From: Nitrospina sp.
Lineage (GTDB): Bacteria; Nitrospinota; Nitrospinia; Nitrospinales; VA-1
Direction: 5' to 3'
Length of the DNA: 57,645 nucleotides
Assembly (NCBI GenBank): GCA_018673915.1
Contig: JABHBK010000041.1
Coordinates: 1-57,645 of the forward strand
In this document: positions 37,401 through 46,364 of the stretch, piece by piece
How the letters are laid out: each line of letters opens with the position of its first letter
Numbering within the stretch: position 1 is the first letter of the stretch
Notes under the pieces: model-generated
What the model was told of the DNA's origin: nothing
Database searches by the model: none
The model's input: the letters and a program-made list of their open reading frames with translations, nothing else
Program-made: the position numbers and the translations under genes

Positions 37401-37882
37401 CCAAAACATAGTCCGGCCAGGATCACCCATTCAGGCCCAGTTTGCAGCAAAGCCAATCCGGAAAAGACAAAGGGAATATAAAATTGCTCAAAGTTAAAGG
37501 AGCCAGCTGTCAGGTCTGGAGAGGTGCCATAAAAGGAATAAAGCAGCCCACCGGTGAAACTGGCCCAAGGGTTATGAGTGAAACTCCACAGAGCTCCATA
37601 GATGATCAGTGAAGCGGCAAGATGAAATGCCGTCTGCAAATGGCGGATACGCTGAACGCCTCCTTCTTTAGAGCCATAGAGCCTGTCCAGCAGGAGCATT
37701 TTCCACATGGGGATTCCGATGATTTGCAGATCTTTTTTCCACTTAAACCCTTGTGACGCGAAACGAGCCCGGTATGTGTAGATGGCGAAATCATCGTCCA
37801 GGGGAAAATTTTGAAAGGGTCTGCGGCACAGGATCGCGGATAACGAAATGATGACTATAAATGTCGGGGTCAGCAGGTCCAT
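34484..37882 (-). CDS. GT-C membrane protein fused to TPR and a GT2 glycosyltransferase
   Basis: A 1132-residue three-part protein. Residues 1-350 are a membrane region of about nine to ten spans with the acidic PLDDDFAIYTYRARF near residue 30, resembling GT-C lipid-sugar-dependent glycosyltransferases. Residues 530-800 are TPRs. Residues 835-1060 are a GT2 domain: SIVVPNWNGMRFV, IVIDNGSTDGSREMI, the DXD-like LLNNDIEVTPDW and EDVDLNMR. GT2 domains of the WbbL/rhamnosyltransferase type transfer sugars from nucleotide donors. The fusion suggests a single machine that both builds and relays a glycan on the membrane, but this is inference. Confidence 0.8.
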   Translation of the reverse strand: MDLLTPTFIVIISLSAILCRRPFQNFPLDDDFAIYTYRARFASQGFKWKKDLQIIGIPMWKMLLLDRLYGSKEGGVQRIRHLQTAFHLAASLIIYGALWSFTHNPWASFTGGLLYSFYGTSPDLTAGSFNFEQFYIPFVFSGLALLQTGPEWVILAGLCFGLATIPKYTTALFTAALAPAVWYEFGWLASVQFSLASIGVMALANLTEWKMGFWDAESRKQMKTRMATTLRLTRTKSMHFSVLFEIGQLFKQALPVWLGLLPLVLFLVQSKNTWLAAFTLVLFSMIIFQRAFSRYHYLPLFGLLSLACGLGMDMVSSLEPTTAGMILASFGVLLAWNLKTMAFYYLRPTEPETLAQYEKFDQYLYLPRLGKILKRLMRRRGESGERIFVWGTFSQLYHLVDSPASDNFLHYTIGPWDTPDLESFYDSFIGGLLQHKPKYLIKSFPDLDIQYLEEITGLRYKLLKVMLARFPVYRLESQDSPAVNPLNLSWQEKMGQMESLTQADWHAPGIIRADADQGKLITALRECRKLTKINPNDVEGYIYMGEVYAFLGLPGKSETAFETALQQASNWPDLRIKLAHQKLQLEKLDEALTLIQEEIRQFDYHPEDIFLHGLIMKREERYEEALIRFDKVRNEGLRRHDCWELSIECLVKLGDGDRLNNLYQETLGINEPKDREWLQTLIIKNLAQMNSNQRPEHETLEFYLQKNPGNGILRYAFASALEKFGDRLEAYKLFEELAKSKQNYSHIQANAWFRMALLVSPDKQTQFLQQCLKKQPSHQGAKDLLKNQPQAENTLKVTVQDFGKNTEKAKTSSKLQKGYPLKVSIVVPNWNGMRFVGMCLDSLAQLDFKDYEIIVIDNGSTDGSREMIEEKYPEVRLLKLPDNMGFAIACNEGIKASNAEYIVLLNNDIEVTPDWLKELYEGMERHPECGMGTTKMMFLDQRDVFYNTGDLFHSWSSGGGRGQGEKDLGQYEKEEYVFGACAGAGIYRREFFKQVGLFDEDFFIFAEDVDLNMRGQLQGLKAVYLPKAKVYHIGTATVGLYSDRYVYLCKRNDIWVFIKNYSLNMYFKYLYSIWKHQFSDIKYFTYRGQGQVLLKSKWDALKMLPQMLFRRFQIQRNRTFSDSEIKEHIITD

Positions 37883-38233
37883 GATAGTGTTGGTTCAGCT
37901 TGACAGGTTCTAGCCCTTTTACTCCCTCTACCCGTACAGCAAAAAATAAGGAAGAGGATGGGATATGAAACCTAAGGAGGGAATATCACAGCCTCTCTGG
38001 CTAGAGGGCAAAAATTTCCCTTATCCTTTATTAATCGGCTAATTTTAGAGCTATCTTTAGCTCAAGAGGGGGACGACTTTACGAAAGGGACCGATTTAAA
38101 TCACCCTGAGTATAAAGAACAGAGCAAGTAGTATCAACCTTTCAATTTCGGCCCGAACGATCCTATGGCCAGCTTGCTTTTCAGGTCGAGATTGAGGAAA
38201 ATGGTTGAAACGTCAATGATCTAGGAGATTCAA
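37883..38233. other. Intergenic region upstream of prfB
   Basis: A 351-bp region between divergently transcribed genes. It holds a short hairpin (GAGCTA/TAGCTC near 38048-38064) and an untrusted 25-codon frame starting ATGAAACC near 37964. I see no RNA gene. The prfB ribosome-binding site AGGAG is at 38223-38227, six bases before the ATG. Confidence 0.45.
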
Positions 38234-39353
38234 ATGCAAGATGATTTTACAAAAGCTTTTAAAGATATCGAAAATAGGATTGATTTGCTCCGGAGGTATC
38301 TTTGACGTTGATCGGAAGATGAAAGAAGTTGAGCCCTTAGATGTAAAAATGGCTCAATCTGGGTTCTGGGATGATAATGAATCTGCCCAAAAGATTCTGC
38401 AAAAAAGGTCTGGTCTGCAACGCTCCATAGAAATCTGGAAAAATCTGGAAAAAGAAGGTGAAAACCTGGGTGCGATGCTGGAACTTTCTGCAGAGGAAGA
38501 AGACTCTTCCATGGATGAGGAGATTCGGTCTGCTTTAGCTGAGTTAGGAGAACAAGTTGCCCAGGCGGAAATGAAGGCCATGCTGTCAGGCAAAAATGAT
38601 TTTAATAATGCTTTCATCGCTATTAATTCTGGAGCGGGGGGTACAGAATCTCAGGACTGGGCCGAAATGCTTTTGCGAATGTACCTGCGCTGGGGAGATC
38701 GCAATGACTATAAAACGGAAGTTCTGGATACGCAATATGGCGATGAAGCAGGTATAAAAAGTGCTACGGTTTTGTTTACAGGAGATTATGCCTTTGGATA
38801 TTTGAAGGCAGAAATCGGAGTTCATCGGCTGGTACGCATTTCACCCTACGATTCCAATAAAAGACGTCATACCTCGTTTGCCTCGGTTTTTGCCTATCCA
38901 GAAGTTGATGAAGAGATTGATGTTGCAATTAAAGAAGAGGATCTGAAGATAGATGTCTACCGCGCCTCTGGGCCGGGAGGTCAGGGGGTGAACACTACCG
39001 ATTCTGCAGTTCGGCTGACGCATGTCCCATCTGGAATTGTAGTCCAATGCCAAAATGAAAGGTCGCAACATAAAAACAAGAACTCGGCGATCAAGGTTCT
39101 TAAATCCCGTTTGTATGAATTGGAGCAGGAAAAGCAGGGTGAAGAAAAAAAGGAAATGGAAAAACAAAAAAGAAAAATCGAATGGGGCAGTCAAATCCGT
39201 TCCTACATTTTGCATCCTTACCGCTTGATCAAAGACTTGAGGACGAATGTCGAGGTTGGAAATGTAGATGCTGTTCTTGATGGAGATCTTCAATCTTTCA
39301 TTCAGGCTTTTTTGCGTTACGATAAAACTAATGCGGAGACAGAAAAGGAATGA
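38234..39353 (+). CDS. prfB: Peptide chain release factor 2, +1 programmed frameshift
   Basis: RF2 recognises UAA and UGA stop codons. The first 23 codons (MQDDFTKAFKDIENRIDLL...) run in one frame from the ATG at 38234 to CTT TGA at 38300-38305; the main body continues in the +1 frame from GAC at 38304, giving 372 residues in all. The full protein has the codon-recognition tripeptide region reading SPY instead of SPF, and the peptidyl-release GGQ in ASGPGGQGVNTTDSAV. Gene-calling without the frameshift would start falsely at 38241. It overlaps the next gene's start by four bases. Confidence 0.95.
38291..38306 (+). promoter_or_regulatory. prfB: Programmed +1 frameshift site of prfB
   Basis: CGGAGGTATCTTTGAC: a Shine-Dalgarno-like GGAGG three bases before the CTT slippery codon, then the in-frame UGA followed by C. 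This is the classical RF2 autoregulatory arrangement (AGGGGGTATCTTTGAC in E. coli): low RF2 slows termination at the UGA and favours slipping into the RF2 frame. Confidence 0.95.
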
Positions 39354-40354
39354 AATCGGGGATTCAGCCTACTTTGATCAATGACCCATTTGGAGACCCA
39401 GGTCTGTTGGTGCAGTTCCTTCTAGAAAAGCGGGTACTATTATTTGACCTGGGAGATTTGTCTGCTGTGTCGAATGGAACCCTTCTTAAAGTTTCCCATG
39501 TTTTCGTCAGTCACACCCATATTGACCATTTCATTGGTTTTGATCGATTATTGAGAACGCTTTTTGGCCGGGATAAAACGCTAACAATTTTTGGCCCGGA
39601 AAATATTATTGAAAACGTGAAAGGCAAACTAGCTGGATTTACCTGGAATCTGGTTGAGCTGTATTCTGAATCGCTCACCATCGAAGTGGTTGAAGTGCGC
39701 GAAAACAGTTTGCTCAAAGGGTCCTTCCGGGCGATTGATAAATTTAAAATTTGCGATGAAATAGAAGAGCCTTTTGTGGATGGCTTAATCGTGGATAATC
39801 CAGTTTTCTCGGTTCGTGCAGCGATATTAGAGCATCGGGTTCCCTGCTTGGGGTTTGCGCTGGAAGAAAAACCTCATATCAATATTAATAAAGACAAGCT
39901 GGAAGAAATGAAGGCCGAACACGGTCCTTGGTTGAATGAATTGAAACAAAGTGTGTCAAGAGGCGAGCAGGATTCCTCGCTCATAAAGGTGCCATTCCAG
40001 GAGTCAGGAAACTTCAGAATAGAAGATATTCCACTGGGCGACCTAAAGATCGAATTGGTCGAGATTTTTCCAGGACAAAAAATTGGCTATGTGGTGGATA
40101 CGGTTTTTAATGACCGGAATAGAAAGAAGATTGTGGAATTGGTAGAATCCGCGGATGTGTTTTTTTGTGAATCGCCTTTTCTGGCTAATGAAGAGGAACG
40201 GGGACAAGCGCGTTATCATCTTACATCTCGTCAAGCGGGTACCCTGGCCAAAGAGGCCGGCGTTAAACAACTTCAAGTTTTTCACTTTTCATCCCGACAT
40301 AAAGACTGCCGGGAACAATTCTATAATGAGGCCCAGGAGGCTTTTCAAGGATAG
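39350..40354 (+). CDS. Metallo-beta-lactamase-fold hydrolase, RNase Z-like
   Basis: A 334-residue MBL-fold protein. The zinc motif HTHIDH is near residue 55 (VSHTHIDHFIGFD), and further ligands are probable at LEHRVP near 163 and HFSSRH near 314. The fold order and length resemble RNase Z (tRNA 3' processing), but the family includes other phosphodiesterases and the exosite typical of RNase Z is not evident. It overlaps prfB by four bases. Confidence 0.72.
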   Translation: MKSGIQPTLINDPFGDPGLLVQFLLEKRVLLFDLGDLSAVSNGTLLKVSHVFVSHTHIDHFIGFDRLLRTLFGRDKTLTIFGPENIIENVKGKLAGFTWNLVELYSESLTIEVVEVRENSLLKGSFRAIDKFKICDEIEEPFVDGLIVDNPVFSVRAAILEHRVPCLGFALEEKPHININKDKLEEMKAEHGPWLNELKQSVSRGEQDSSLIKVPFQESGNFRIEDIPLGDLKIELVEIFPGQKIGYVVDTVFNDRNRKKIVELVESADVFFCESPFLANEEERGQARYHLTSRQAGTLAKEAGVKQLQVFHFSSRHKDCREQFYNEAQEAFQG

Positions 40355-40362
40355 AAAAAATT

Positions 40363-41367
40363 GTGGATATCTCCAAAACTGCCAGAACATTTCTGATATT
40401 TTCCCTCATCCTTGGGTTTAACTATGGCGTGAGCTTCCAGCAATTTCTTCATTTTGACTGGGCTGACCCAAGAGGCTTGAGTGATTCCGCAAACTACCTT
40501 GCCATGTCAAATGGGGATTATAATGTTTCCCCAACCCATCGTTACCGAATTATTATTCCTTTTCTTGTGGATATTGTCCGGGAAGTAATTCATCCCTTAA
40601 TTACTCCTGACCTGTTGCCTATGATTGATGCGCTTAGCTTCTATGCGGTCAATTATCTCATTACAAGTCTGGCTGGTTTATTTCTCTTTTTCTTTTTGGT
40701 TGAATTGAAGTTTGACTCCAGATTGTCTTTGTTGGGAGTGTTCATATTTCTGGGGAGTCGAATGACAATCCTTTCAACAGGGGCGCCTATTGTTGAGTCC
40801 TTATACTACCTGGCGATTATTATCATCGTCTATTTATGTTTGACTCAGCGCTCCTTGTTGCTCAGCTTGCTACATCCTCTTCTAATTCTTACAAAAGAAA
40901 CAGTCGTCCCATTTTTGTTCCTGCCTCTCCTCATAAAGACGATGAACCGCAAACTTATTCTTCTATCTTTGACATTTTCATTTGCTACTTTATTTTGGGT
41001 GAGAAACTTGGTCACTGCCACTATGCCCGAGGCAGTCAAGCCAGATGATCCGATTTTGGCTACAATCACAAGCCATATGGCGGCAGCATTAGAAAACCTC
41101 AGTCAAAGCTATTTCACTTTATCAGGGTGGCACGGTCTTTTTGCTCCCTTTTCAGTTTTCTGGGTGATAGCAATTTTTGGTGCGTGGCTTGAGTATAAGA
41201 AGGTGGTTACGGATTACCAAATCCCACGCTTTTTACTTTGGATGGTGCCTGTAGCATTTGGGTATACGATTTTAAGCGACAGTGCAGGACGCATGTTGTA
41301 TATCTTGTTTCCTCTTGTGATTCCATATGCGTTAATTGCAATGGATTATGTATTGTCTCGCAAATAG
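40363..41367 (+). CDS. Integral membrane protein, possible GT-C glycosyltransferase
   Basis: A 334-residue protein with about nine membrane spans. After the first span it has DSANYLAMSNGDYNVSPTHRYRIIIPFLVD, a pattern (Asp ... Tyr ... Arg-x-x-x-Pro) seen in many lipid-linked mannosyl/glucosyltransferases and related GT-C membrane proteins. No other motif allows a firm call. Start is the GTG at 40363, eight bases after the previous stop; a later ATG is possible. It runs tail-to-tail with the next glycosyltransferase gene. Confidence 0.6.
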   Translation: MDISKTARTFLIFSLILGFNYGVSFQQFLHFDWADPRGLSDSANYLAMSNGDYNVSPTHRYRIIIPFLVDIVREVIHPLITPDLLPMIDALSFYAVNYLITSLAGLFLFFFLVELKFDSRLSLLGVFIFLGSRMTILSTGAPIVESLYYLAIIIIVYLCLTQRSLLLSLLHPLLILTKETVVPFLFLPLLIKTMNRKLILLSLTFSFATLFWVRNLVTATMPEAVKPDDPILATITSHMAAALENLSQSYFTLSGWHGLFAPFSVFWVIAIFGAWLEYKKVVTDYQIPRFLLWMVPVAFGYTILSDSAGRMLYILFPLVIPYALIAMDYVLSRK

Positions 41368-41386
41368 GTGGTTAGGAGAATGGCGC

Positions 41387-43114
41387 TCAGAGAGCCTTCT
41401 TGTGTTGGGACAATTGATAGATGAAAACTTTGTCGTTAGAAGAGGGTGAACGGAATTGGTGTATTTGTATGTCGTAGGTATTATTGGCCTGAATGGCCGG
41501 CGCGTCCAATTCTATTCGAGTATATGTATTGGCCTGAAGGACTTCTTTTACATTCCGAGCCTCTTTAGTAAGGTTCCCCTCGAAGATCCTGTCTATTCCT
41601 CGTAGTACAATCCAGTCAGGCGGATGCTGTGGACTAAGATGCTGATTTGGGATCATTTCCATCCCGGTATAAAATGTCAACGACTCGAACTCGCTGTCGA
41701 TATAACAGGTGGCTCCTTTTTTTCCATTCTTTTCAAAAAACAATACCAATTTATCCAGTGGTCCCTGGTAGCGATGGGTCAATTCCTCCCAGTACTGATA
41801 AAATACGGACTTCAGGTTTGCTTCCCTCAAGAAGGTCTCGTAGGCATATTGTCTGTAATCAGAAACTACAAAATTTTCGGGATAACGGAGGGCTATTTGT
41901 TTAACGGGAAGAAGAGGGCCCACGTGAATGAGATTGGTGAAAATTAGAACCAGCAGAAGAGCGGATTGCCGGGCAATAGATTTCTCAAATATATAAAATA
42001 CGATCATGGCTAGAAGAACCAATAAAAGAGGAATGCATGCGGAAATATACTGCATGAGCGGAATCGAGTGCAGAGAAGCAGTAATGAGAACTGAGATGGA
42101 ACAGAATGATAACAGGGAAACCTGGAACCGCTGATGTTTTAAGTATGTGATGAATAAAAATGGGGCCAGGATAAAAGGAAAAATATAATTATTGATTTGG
42201 AATAAGAACGCAAAAAAGTGTTTTGGAAAACGCCACAATGAAGTGTCCACCAATGGGCTGGCGGAAGTGTAAAACTCGGAAAGCTTGTCCATCAAAGCGG
42301 GAATGATAGCCAGCCATGGAAGGCAGAACGCGGCAGTGATAATTGCTGAACCTTTTACCTTGGACAGGTTGCTGCTTGAAACTCGGCTCCGATAAACATA
42401 TAGGTGGATCAACATTCCTATTATAAGTCCCGCAAACTCAACATACATGGTGTGGAAATAAATAATTGATACCACTGTAATAGGTATCGGGTTCCATTTT
42501 TCTTTGTCAAAAATGGTGATATAGAATTTTAGCAAAAGCGGGGTCAGCAGGATGGGGATGGCAATGTAACGGGCAGTGCGAAAATAGAGCAGAGCAGGAA
42601 TGGAAGTTGCGAGTAACAGAGATGCAAAGAAGGCAATATTTTTTTGATTGGTCCATCGTAAAGTAAAACTGTAAATACCCCAAATTGAAAATATCCCTAT
42701 AATTGCAAAGGGAAGTCTTGCCGAAAATGTGTTCTGCCCAAATACCAGGAGAGAAGCAGATTGAAGGTAATATGGAATCCATGTTCGATATACAAAGATG
42801 CCGTCATAAATATCTGCATAAGGCATGGTGTAGTTGGTTCCATCGGAATGCTTGGGATATCCGTTTTTTAAAATCGTGGTGGATACAAATGTATCTGCAC
42901 CCTCATCTAGCTGTAATACCGTGTCGTCCAATCCTGTGAAAATGAGAGGGAAAGAAAAAAGAATGAGAAAAATTAAGGGGAAATGGGATTTTAGGGAATT
43001 TGGGATGAGGGCCACTTTTGCAAACCATTGAAGAAATCTGGACTGATTATTATACTCGACGGTTAAGTGCTCAGAATATAAAACTTTGGTTGTAGAGGAT
43101 AACTGATCTTTCAT
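41387..43114 (-). CDS. ArnT/PMT-like GT-C glycosyltransferase
   Basis: A 575-residue membrane protein with about ten spans in residues 40-420 and a C-terminal soluble part. Near residue 70 it carries QLDEGADTF, the acidic Asp-Glu of GT39/GT83-type enzymes (ArnT, dolichyl-phosphate-mannose protein mannosyltransferase), followed by a long periplasmic loop. These enzymes transfer sugar from a polyprenyl-phosphate carrier to lipid or protein. It is in the envelope-glycan cluster with GT2, GT4, epimerase and DUF2304 genes. Confidence 0.8.
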   Translation of the reverse strand: MKDQLSSTTKVLYSEHLTVEYNNQSRFLQWFAKVALIPNSLKSHFPLIFLILFSFPLIFTGLDDTVLQLDEGADTFVSTTILKNGYPKHSDGTNYTMPYADIYDGIFVYRTWIPYYLQSASLLVFGQNTFSARLPFAIIGIFSIWGIYSFTLRWTNQKNIAFFASLLLATSIPALLYFRTARYIAIPILLTPLLLKFYITIFDKEKWNPIPITVVSIIYFHTMYVEFAGLIIGMLIHLYVYRSRVSSSNLSKVKGSAIITAAFCLPWLAIIPALMDKLSEFYTSASPLVDTSLWRFPKHFFAFLFQINNYIFPFILAPFLFITYLKHQRFQVSLLSFCSISVLITASLHSIPLMQYISACIPLLLVLLAMIVFYIFEKSIARQSALLLVLIFTNLIHVGPLLPVKQIALRYPENFVVSDYRQYAYETFLREANLKSVFYQYWEELTHRYQGPLDKLVLFFEKNGKKGATCYIDSEFESLTFYTGMEMIPNQHLSPQHPPDWIVLRGIDRIFEGNLTKEARNVKEVLQANTYTRIELDAPAIQANNTYDIQIHQFRSPSSNDKVFIYQLSQHKKAL

Positions 43115-43226
43115 GGTTGAAAAATAATGCGGTTAGTTCCAAGTAGTCCTTATGGTATGATCTTTTTTTGTCTATTAGATTTATCGGCATCTGAGAATTT
43201 GATATTAGCCTTAAATGGGTTGAGAA

Positions 43227-43943
43227 GTGGAGAGACCTGATATTTCAGTGGTTGTTTTGGCCTATCGAAGTGCTTTCACTATTGAAGGATTTGTGTCCTC
43301 CTTGGTTGCTTCGCTGGAGAATGAGAGACTGGATTGGGAGATCATTCTGGTTGGTAATTATTTTGAAGGAACAGGTGATGAGACGCCTGAAGTGGTTAAG
43401 AAGATTTCTGCTGGAAATTCTCGGATAAAACCCGTAGTTCGCGTTAAAGAGGGAATGATGGGATGGGATATGAAATCTGGCCTTCAAGCCACAACAGGAA
43501 AAACACTGGCGGTTATTGACGGGGATGGGCAAATGCCGTGCACAGATGTGATTCGTGTTTATCAGCTCATGAAAGAAAAGAGACACGATTTGGTAAAAAC
43601 AGTTCGCGTTGAAAGAAGCGATGGTTTTTATCGAAAACTTATATCTACAAATTACAACCGTTTGTTTAATGTTTTGTTTCCGGGAATGGATGCCCGAGAT
43701 GTTAACTCCAAGCCTAAAATATTAACGCGGGAGTTATATGAGAATATGAATCTGGGATCTAATGGTTGGTTTATTGATGCCGAAATCATGATAATTGCCC
43801 GACGCCTGAAAATGAGTATTGGAACAATAGAAACAACTTTTCATAGTATTGATACCCGCCCTTCTTTTGTAAAACCTCTTGCTGTTTTGGAATTCTTGGC
43901 AAATTTGATCTGGTATCGCATCAAAGAATTCGGGGCGAAGTAA
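43227..43943 (+). CDS. GT2 glycosyltransferase, DPM-synthase-like
   Basis: A 238-residue GT2 enzyme: SVVVLAYRSAFTIEGF at the start, the DXD motif in AVIDGDGQMP near 95, and GSNGWFIDAEIM near 175, as in polyprenyl-phosphate mannose/glucose synthases. It lacks the C-terminal membrane anchors of some relatives. Start is a GTG at 43227. Products of such enzymes are the donors of GT-C enzymes like the gene at 41387. Confidence 0.83.
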   Translation: MERPDISVVVLAYRSAFTIEGFVSSLVASLENERLDWEIILVGNYFEGTGDETPEVVKKISAGNSRIKPVVRVKEGMMGWDMKSGLQATTGKTLAVIDGDGQMPCTDVIRVYQLMKEKRHDLVKTVRVERSDGFYRKLISTNYNRLFNVLFPGMDARDVNSKPKILTRELYENMNLGSNGWFIDAEIMIIARRLKMSIGTIETTFHSIDTRPSFVKPLAVLEFLANLIWYRIKEFGAK

Positions 43944-43967
43944 ACCCTCTGAACCGGTTTAGTGTGA

Positions 43968-44840
43968 ATGAAACTTTTAATCACGGGGGCATCAAGTTCG
44001 TTGGCCTCAAAACTGGTGCTCCTATTACTCGAAAGGGGTAGATTCTCTTTCCGACTTCTGGAGCATCGTTCGCCAGCCAAAATAGAATCGTGTGAAACTG
44101 TGTCTGGGGATATGAATGATCCTGAGTCTCTGGATCGTGCATGCCAGGGGATGGATGGGGTTCTCCATCTGGCAGCTTTGACACATTCCAGCAATGATGC
44201 TGAATATTTCAGGGTTAATCTAGAGGGAACCAAAAATCTTTTAGAGGCCTGCAAGAAGAATGATGTGAAAAAATTTATATTCATTAGCTCCGCGGCTGCA
44301 AGTGGTGAAGGTGGAGCTTATGGATTGAGCAAGCTGAAGTCAGAGGAGTTGGTTTGCAAATCGAAACTGGAGTGGAATATTTTGAGACCTTCAGAAGTTT
44401 ACGGGCCGCAGATGGAAGAGGGCATTGGCAAACTGATTTCATGGGTTAAGAATTTACAATGCATTCCTGTCATTGGAGATGGTTCTTATTGCCTGAGCCC
44501 TGTATACATTGATGATGTCGTAGAGGCAATGGCGCAGGTAGTGATGAGCCCTGGCTTGATAAGCCAGAAGTTAAACTTATGCGGACCGGAAATCATTCCA
44601 TTTAAAGATGTGATAGATCGATTGTCGTGCTTTTTGCAAGTTCGCAGATATAAGGTTTTTATTCCTGTATGGGTTGCGAGATTGGGGGTGTCGTTGGCAT
44701 CATCAATGAAACCGGGCTCTTTTACCCCCGATCAAATTCCCCGACTGCTATGCAGGAAGAATCAGGATATTAGCCACACCTCAACGATAATTTCATATTC
44801 CCCGAGAAAATTGGAAGACGGACTGAGTGGATATTTGTAA
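43968..44840 (+). CDS. NAD-dependent epimerase/dehydratase
   Basis: A 290-residue extended SDR. The cofactor loop reads MKLLITGASSSLASKL, with Ser where many relatives have Gly (TGATGFLG). HLAAL near residue 68, SSAAASGEG near 105 and the catalytic YGLSK near 117 are visible, as is LRPSEVYGPQ. Likely acts on a nucleotide sugar for the glycan cluster. It is 24 bases downstream of the GT2 gene on the same strand. Confidence 0.83.
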   Translation: MKLLITGASSSLASKLVLLLLERGRFSFRLLEHRSPAKIESCETVSGDMNDPESLDRACQGMDGVLHLAALTHSSNDAEYFRVNLEGTKNLLEACKKNDVKKFIFISSAAASGEGGAYGLSKLKSEELVCKSKLEWNILRPSEVYGPQMEEGIGKLISWVKNLQCIPVIGDGSYCLSPVYIDDVVEAMAQVVMSPGLISQKLNLCGPEIIPFKDVIDRLSCFLQVRRYKVFIPVWVARLGVSLASSMKPGSFTPDQIPRLLCRKNQDISHTSTIISYSPRKLEDGLSGYL

Positions 44841-44853
44841 GAAATATCCCGGA

Positions 44854-45543
44854 TTATTCTATTTTTTCTCCATAGGTCACGAATTGCCCACCTAACGGAA
44901 GCCAGCCCATATAAGGATCTAGAACGTTTAAGAAAGATAAGGATTTTGGAAAAAATGTGGTGTAGACAATCCGAATATTTGTAAGCGGGATTCCCAGCAT
45001 ATTTTTTTTCATCTGATGTGGATAAATCAAAACAGCGTCTTGATCGAAAACGCAATCGGTGACAATTTTTTTAGTGATAGGGTTGAAAGGGTTGTGCTCC
45101 CAGATTACTAGTTTCCCATTAGGCTTAAGAAGTCCGGAAAGTTCCTTTAAAATATTTTTATGTTCATCATGAGGAATATGATGAAAAACTCCTGCAGAGA
45201 AAATCAGGTTATACTGCGTCTTTTTCCAGTTTTCAGAGTTGAGATTGTGAAAGATTGAATTGTTCCCGAAACGAGATTGAGCTTTGTTAATAGATTCTCC
45301 AGAATCGTCAACACCAGTGTATGAGGCATTTGGAAAAAACTGTTTAACAGATTCATAAAGGTTCCCTATCCCGCAGCCAAAATCCAGTAAATTGAAATGG
45401 AGCGGGACGAGTTCAGGAAAGAGAGCTTGAAGTTTTAATAGTTTTGCTTTAGTCAGGGTACTTGAGTCATACCCCGTTAGGCGAAGCGCATCATTTAAAT
45501 CTTTATTGTAGTTTTTAGAAAAAGAGTCGAATGCTTTTGTCAT
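44854..45543 (-). CDS. Class I SAM-dependent methyltransferase
   Basis: A 229-residue methyltransferase: LLDFGCGIGNLYESV near 57 (SAM motif I), YTGVDDSGESINKA near 78, FSAGVFHHIPHD near 114 (motif with catalytic His region). It is nine bases downstream of the GT4 gene on the same strand and could methylate a sugar or lipid intermediate. Confidence 0.83.
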   Translation of the reverse strand: MTKAFDSFSKNYNKDLNDALRLTGYDSSTLTKAKLLKLQALFPELVPLHFNLLDFGCGIGNLYESVKQFFPNASYTGVDDSGESINKAQSRFGNNSIFHNLNSENWKKTQYNLIFSAGVFHHIPHDEHKNILKELSGLLKPNGKLVIWEHNPFNPITKKIVTDCVFDQDAVLIYPHQMKKNMLGIPLTNIRIVYTTFFPKSLSFLNVLDPYMGWLPLGGQFVTYGEKIE

Positions 45544-45552
45544 GAATTAAAA

Positions 45553-46347
45553 TCAAAATGAGTTATACAGGCTAATATATTGTTTGATGATATTATCCCA
45601 GTCAAATTTTTCCCTGATAAGATTTTTAATTTGCACTCCCATTTTCTGTCTGAGATCACCTTCCCGTAATAATTGAATGCAGTGGCCCATTTCTTTCGGA
45701 TCATCAGAAGTTAAATATCCGGTTTCTCCGTCTAAGACAATATCTCGAGCTACACCCACTGCAGTGGCTACAACCGGAAGGCCATGAGCCCCAGCTTCAA
45801 GGATGGGTTGCCCAAAATTTTCATACTTAGAAGGGTATACAAACACATCCGCTTTTTGGTAATAGGCCTTTAACTCTTCTGGGGATTTCTTTCCCACAAA
45901 AGTCACTTTGTTTTTTAAGTTGAGCTCTTGGGTAAGTGTCTTTAGCTCCTCAAGGTAGCCCGATCGGCTGAGGCTACTGGTTTTTTCTTCGCCTCCAACA
46001 ATAGTTAAATGAAAGGGGAATGTTAATTTTCCAATGGCCTGCAATAATAATTCGATTCGCCGGACCCTTGCAATTCGACCGACAAACAGGAGTTGCAGAA
46101 CTTCATTGTCTGCTTTCTTCTTAATGCCTTCGGTTACCTTGATACCCATGGGAATGACATGAAGCTTATCTTTAGGGATTCCAAACTCGAGGGCATCTTC
46201 ATATTCAAATTTTGAGGAAACAACGACGGCTTGGGCTCTTTTTGCGCTGGTTTTCAATGTTATCAAATCGTATGCGTAATATGGAAATTTCTGGAAGAAT
46301 GAGGGGAGATAATGTTTGAAACCCAGAAGGGAACCGTGGGTATTCAA
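45553..46347 (-). pseudogene. GT4 glycosyltransferase, C-terminal part of frameshifted gene
   Basis: The C-terminal 264 residues of a GT-B glycosyltransferase. GT4 signs are LLFVGRIARVRRIELLLQAI, PSKYENFGQPILEAGAHGLPVVAT (the E-x7-E motif region) and DGETGYL. The first codon of this frame is a TTG inside conserved sequence, so it is not the true start. The frame stays open upstream as FFFALLKNKPFILNTHG if one T is inserted in the minus-strand T9 run at 46375-46383. The complete gene would then run from 46682 to 45553. Confidence 0.8.
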
Positions 46348-46364
46348 GATGAAAGGTTTATTCT

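Noticed and set aside
37964..38042. 25-codon ORF (MKPKEGIS...) upstream of prfB
   Set aside because: It has no recognisable family and no ribosome-binding site, and it is short enough to occur by chance.
38241..38303. prfB starting at the ATG at 38241
   Set aside because: That ATG is out of the RF2 leading frame; the programmed frameshift explains the true start at 38234.
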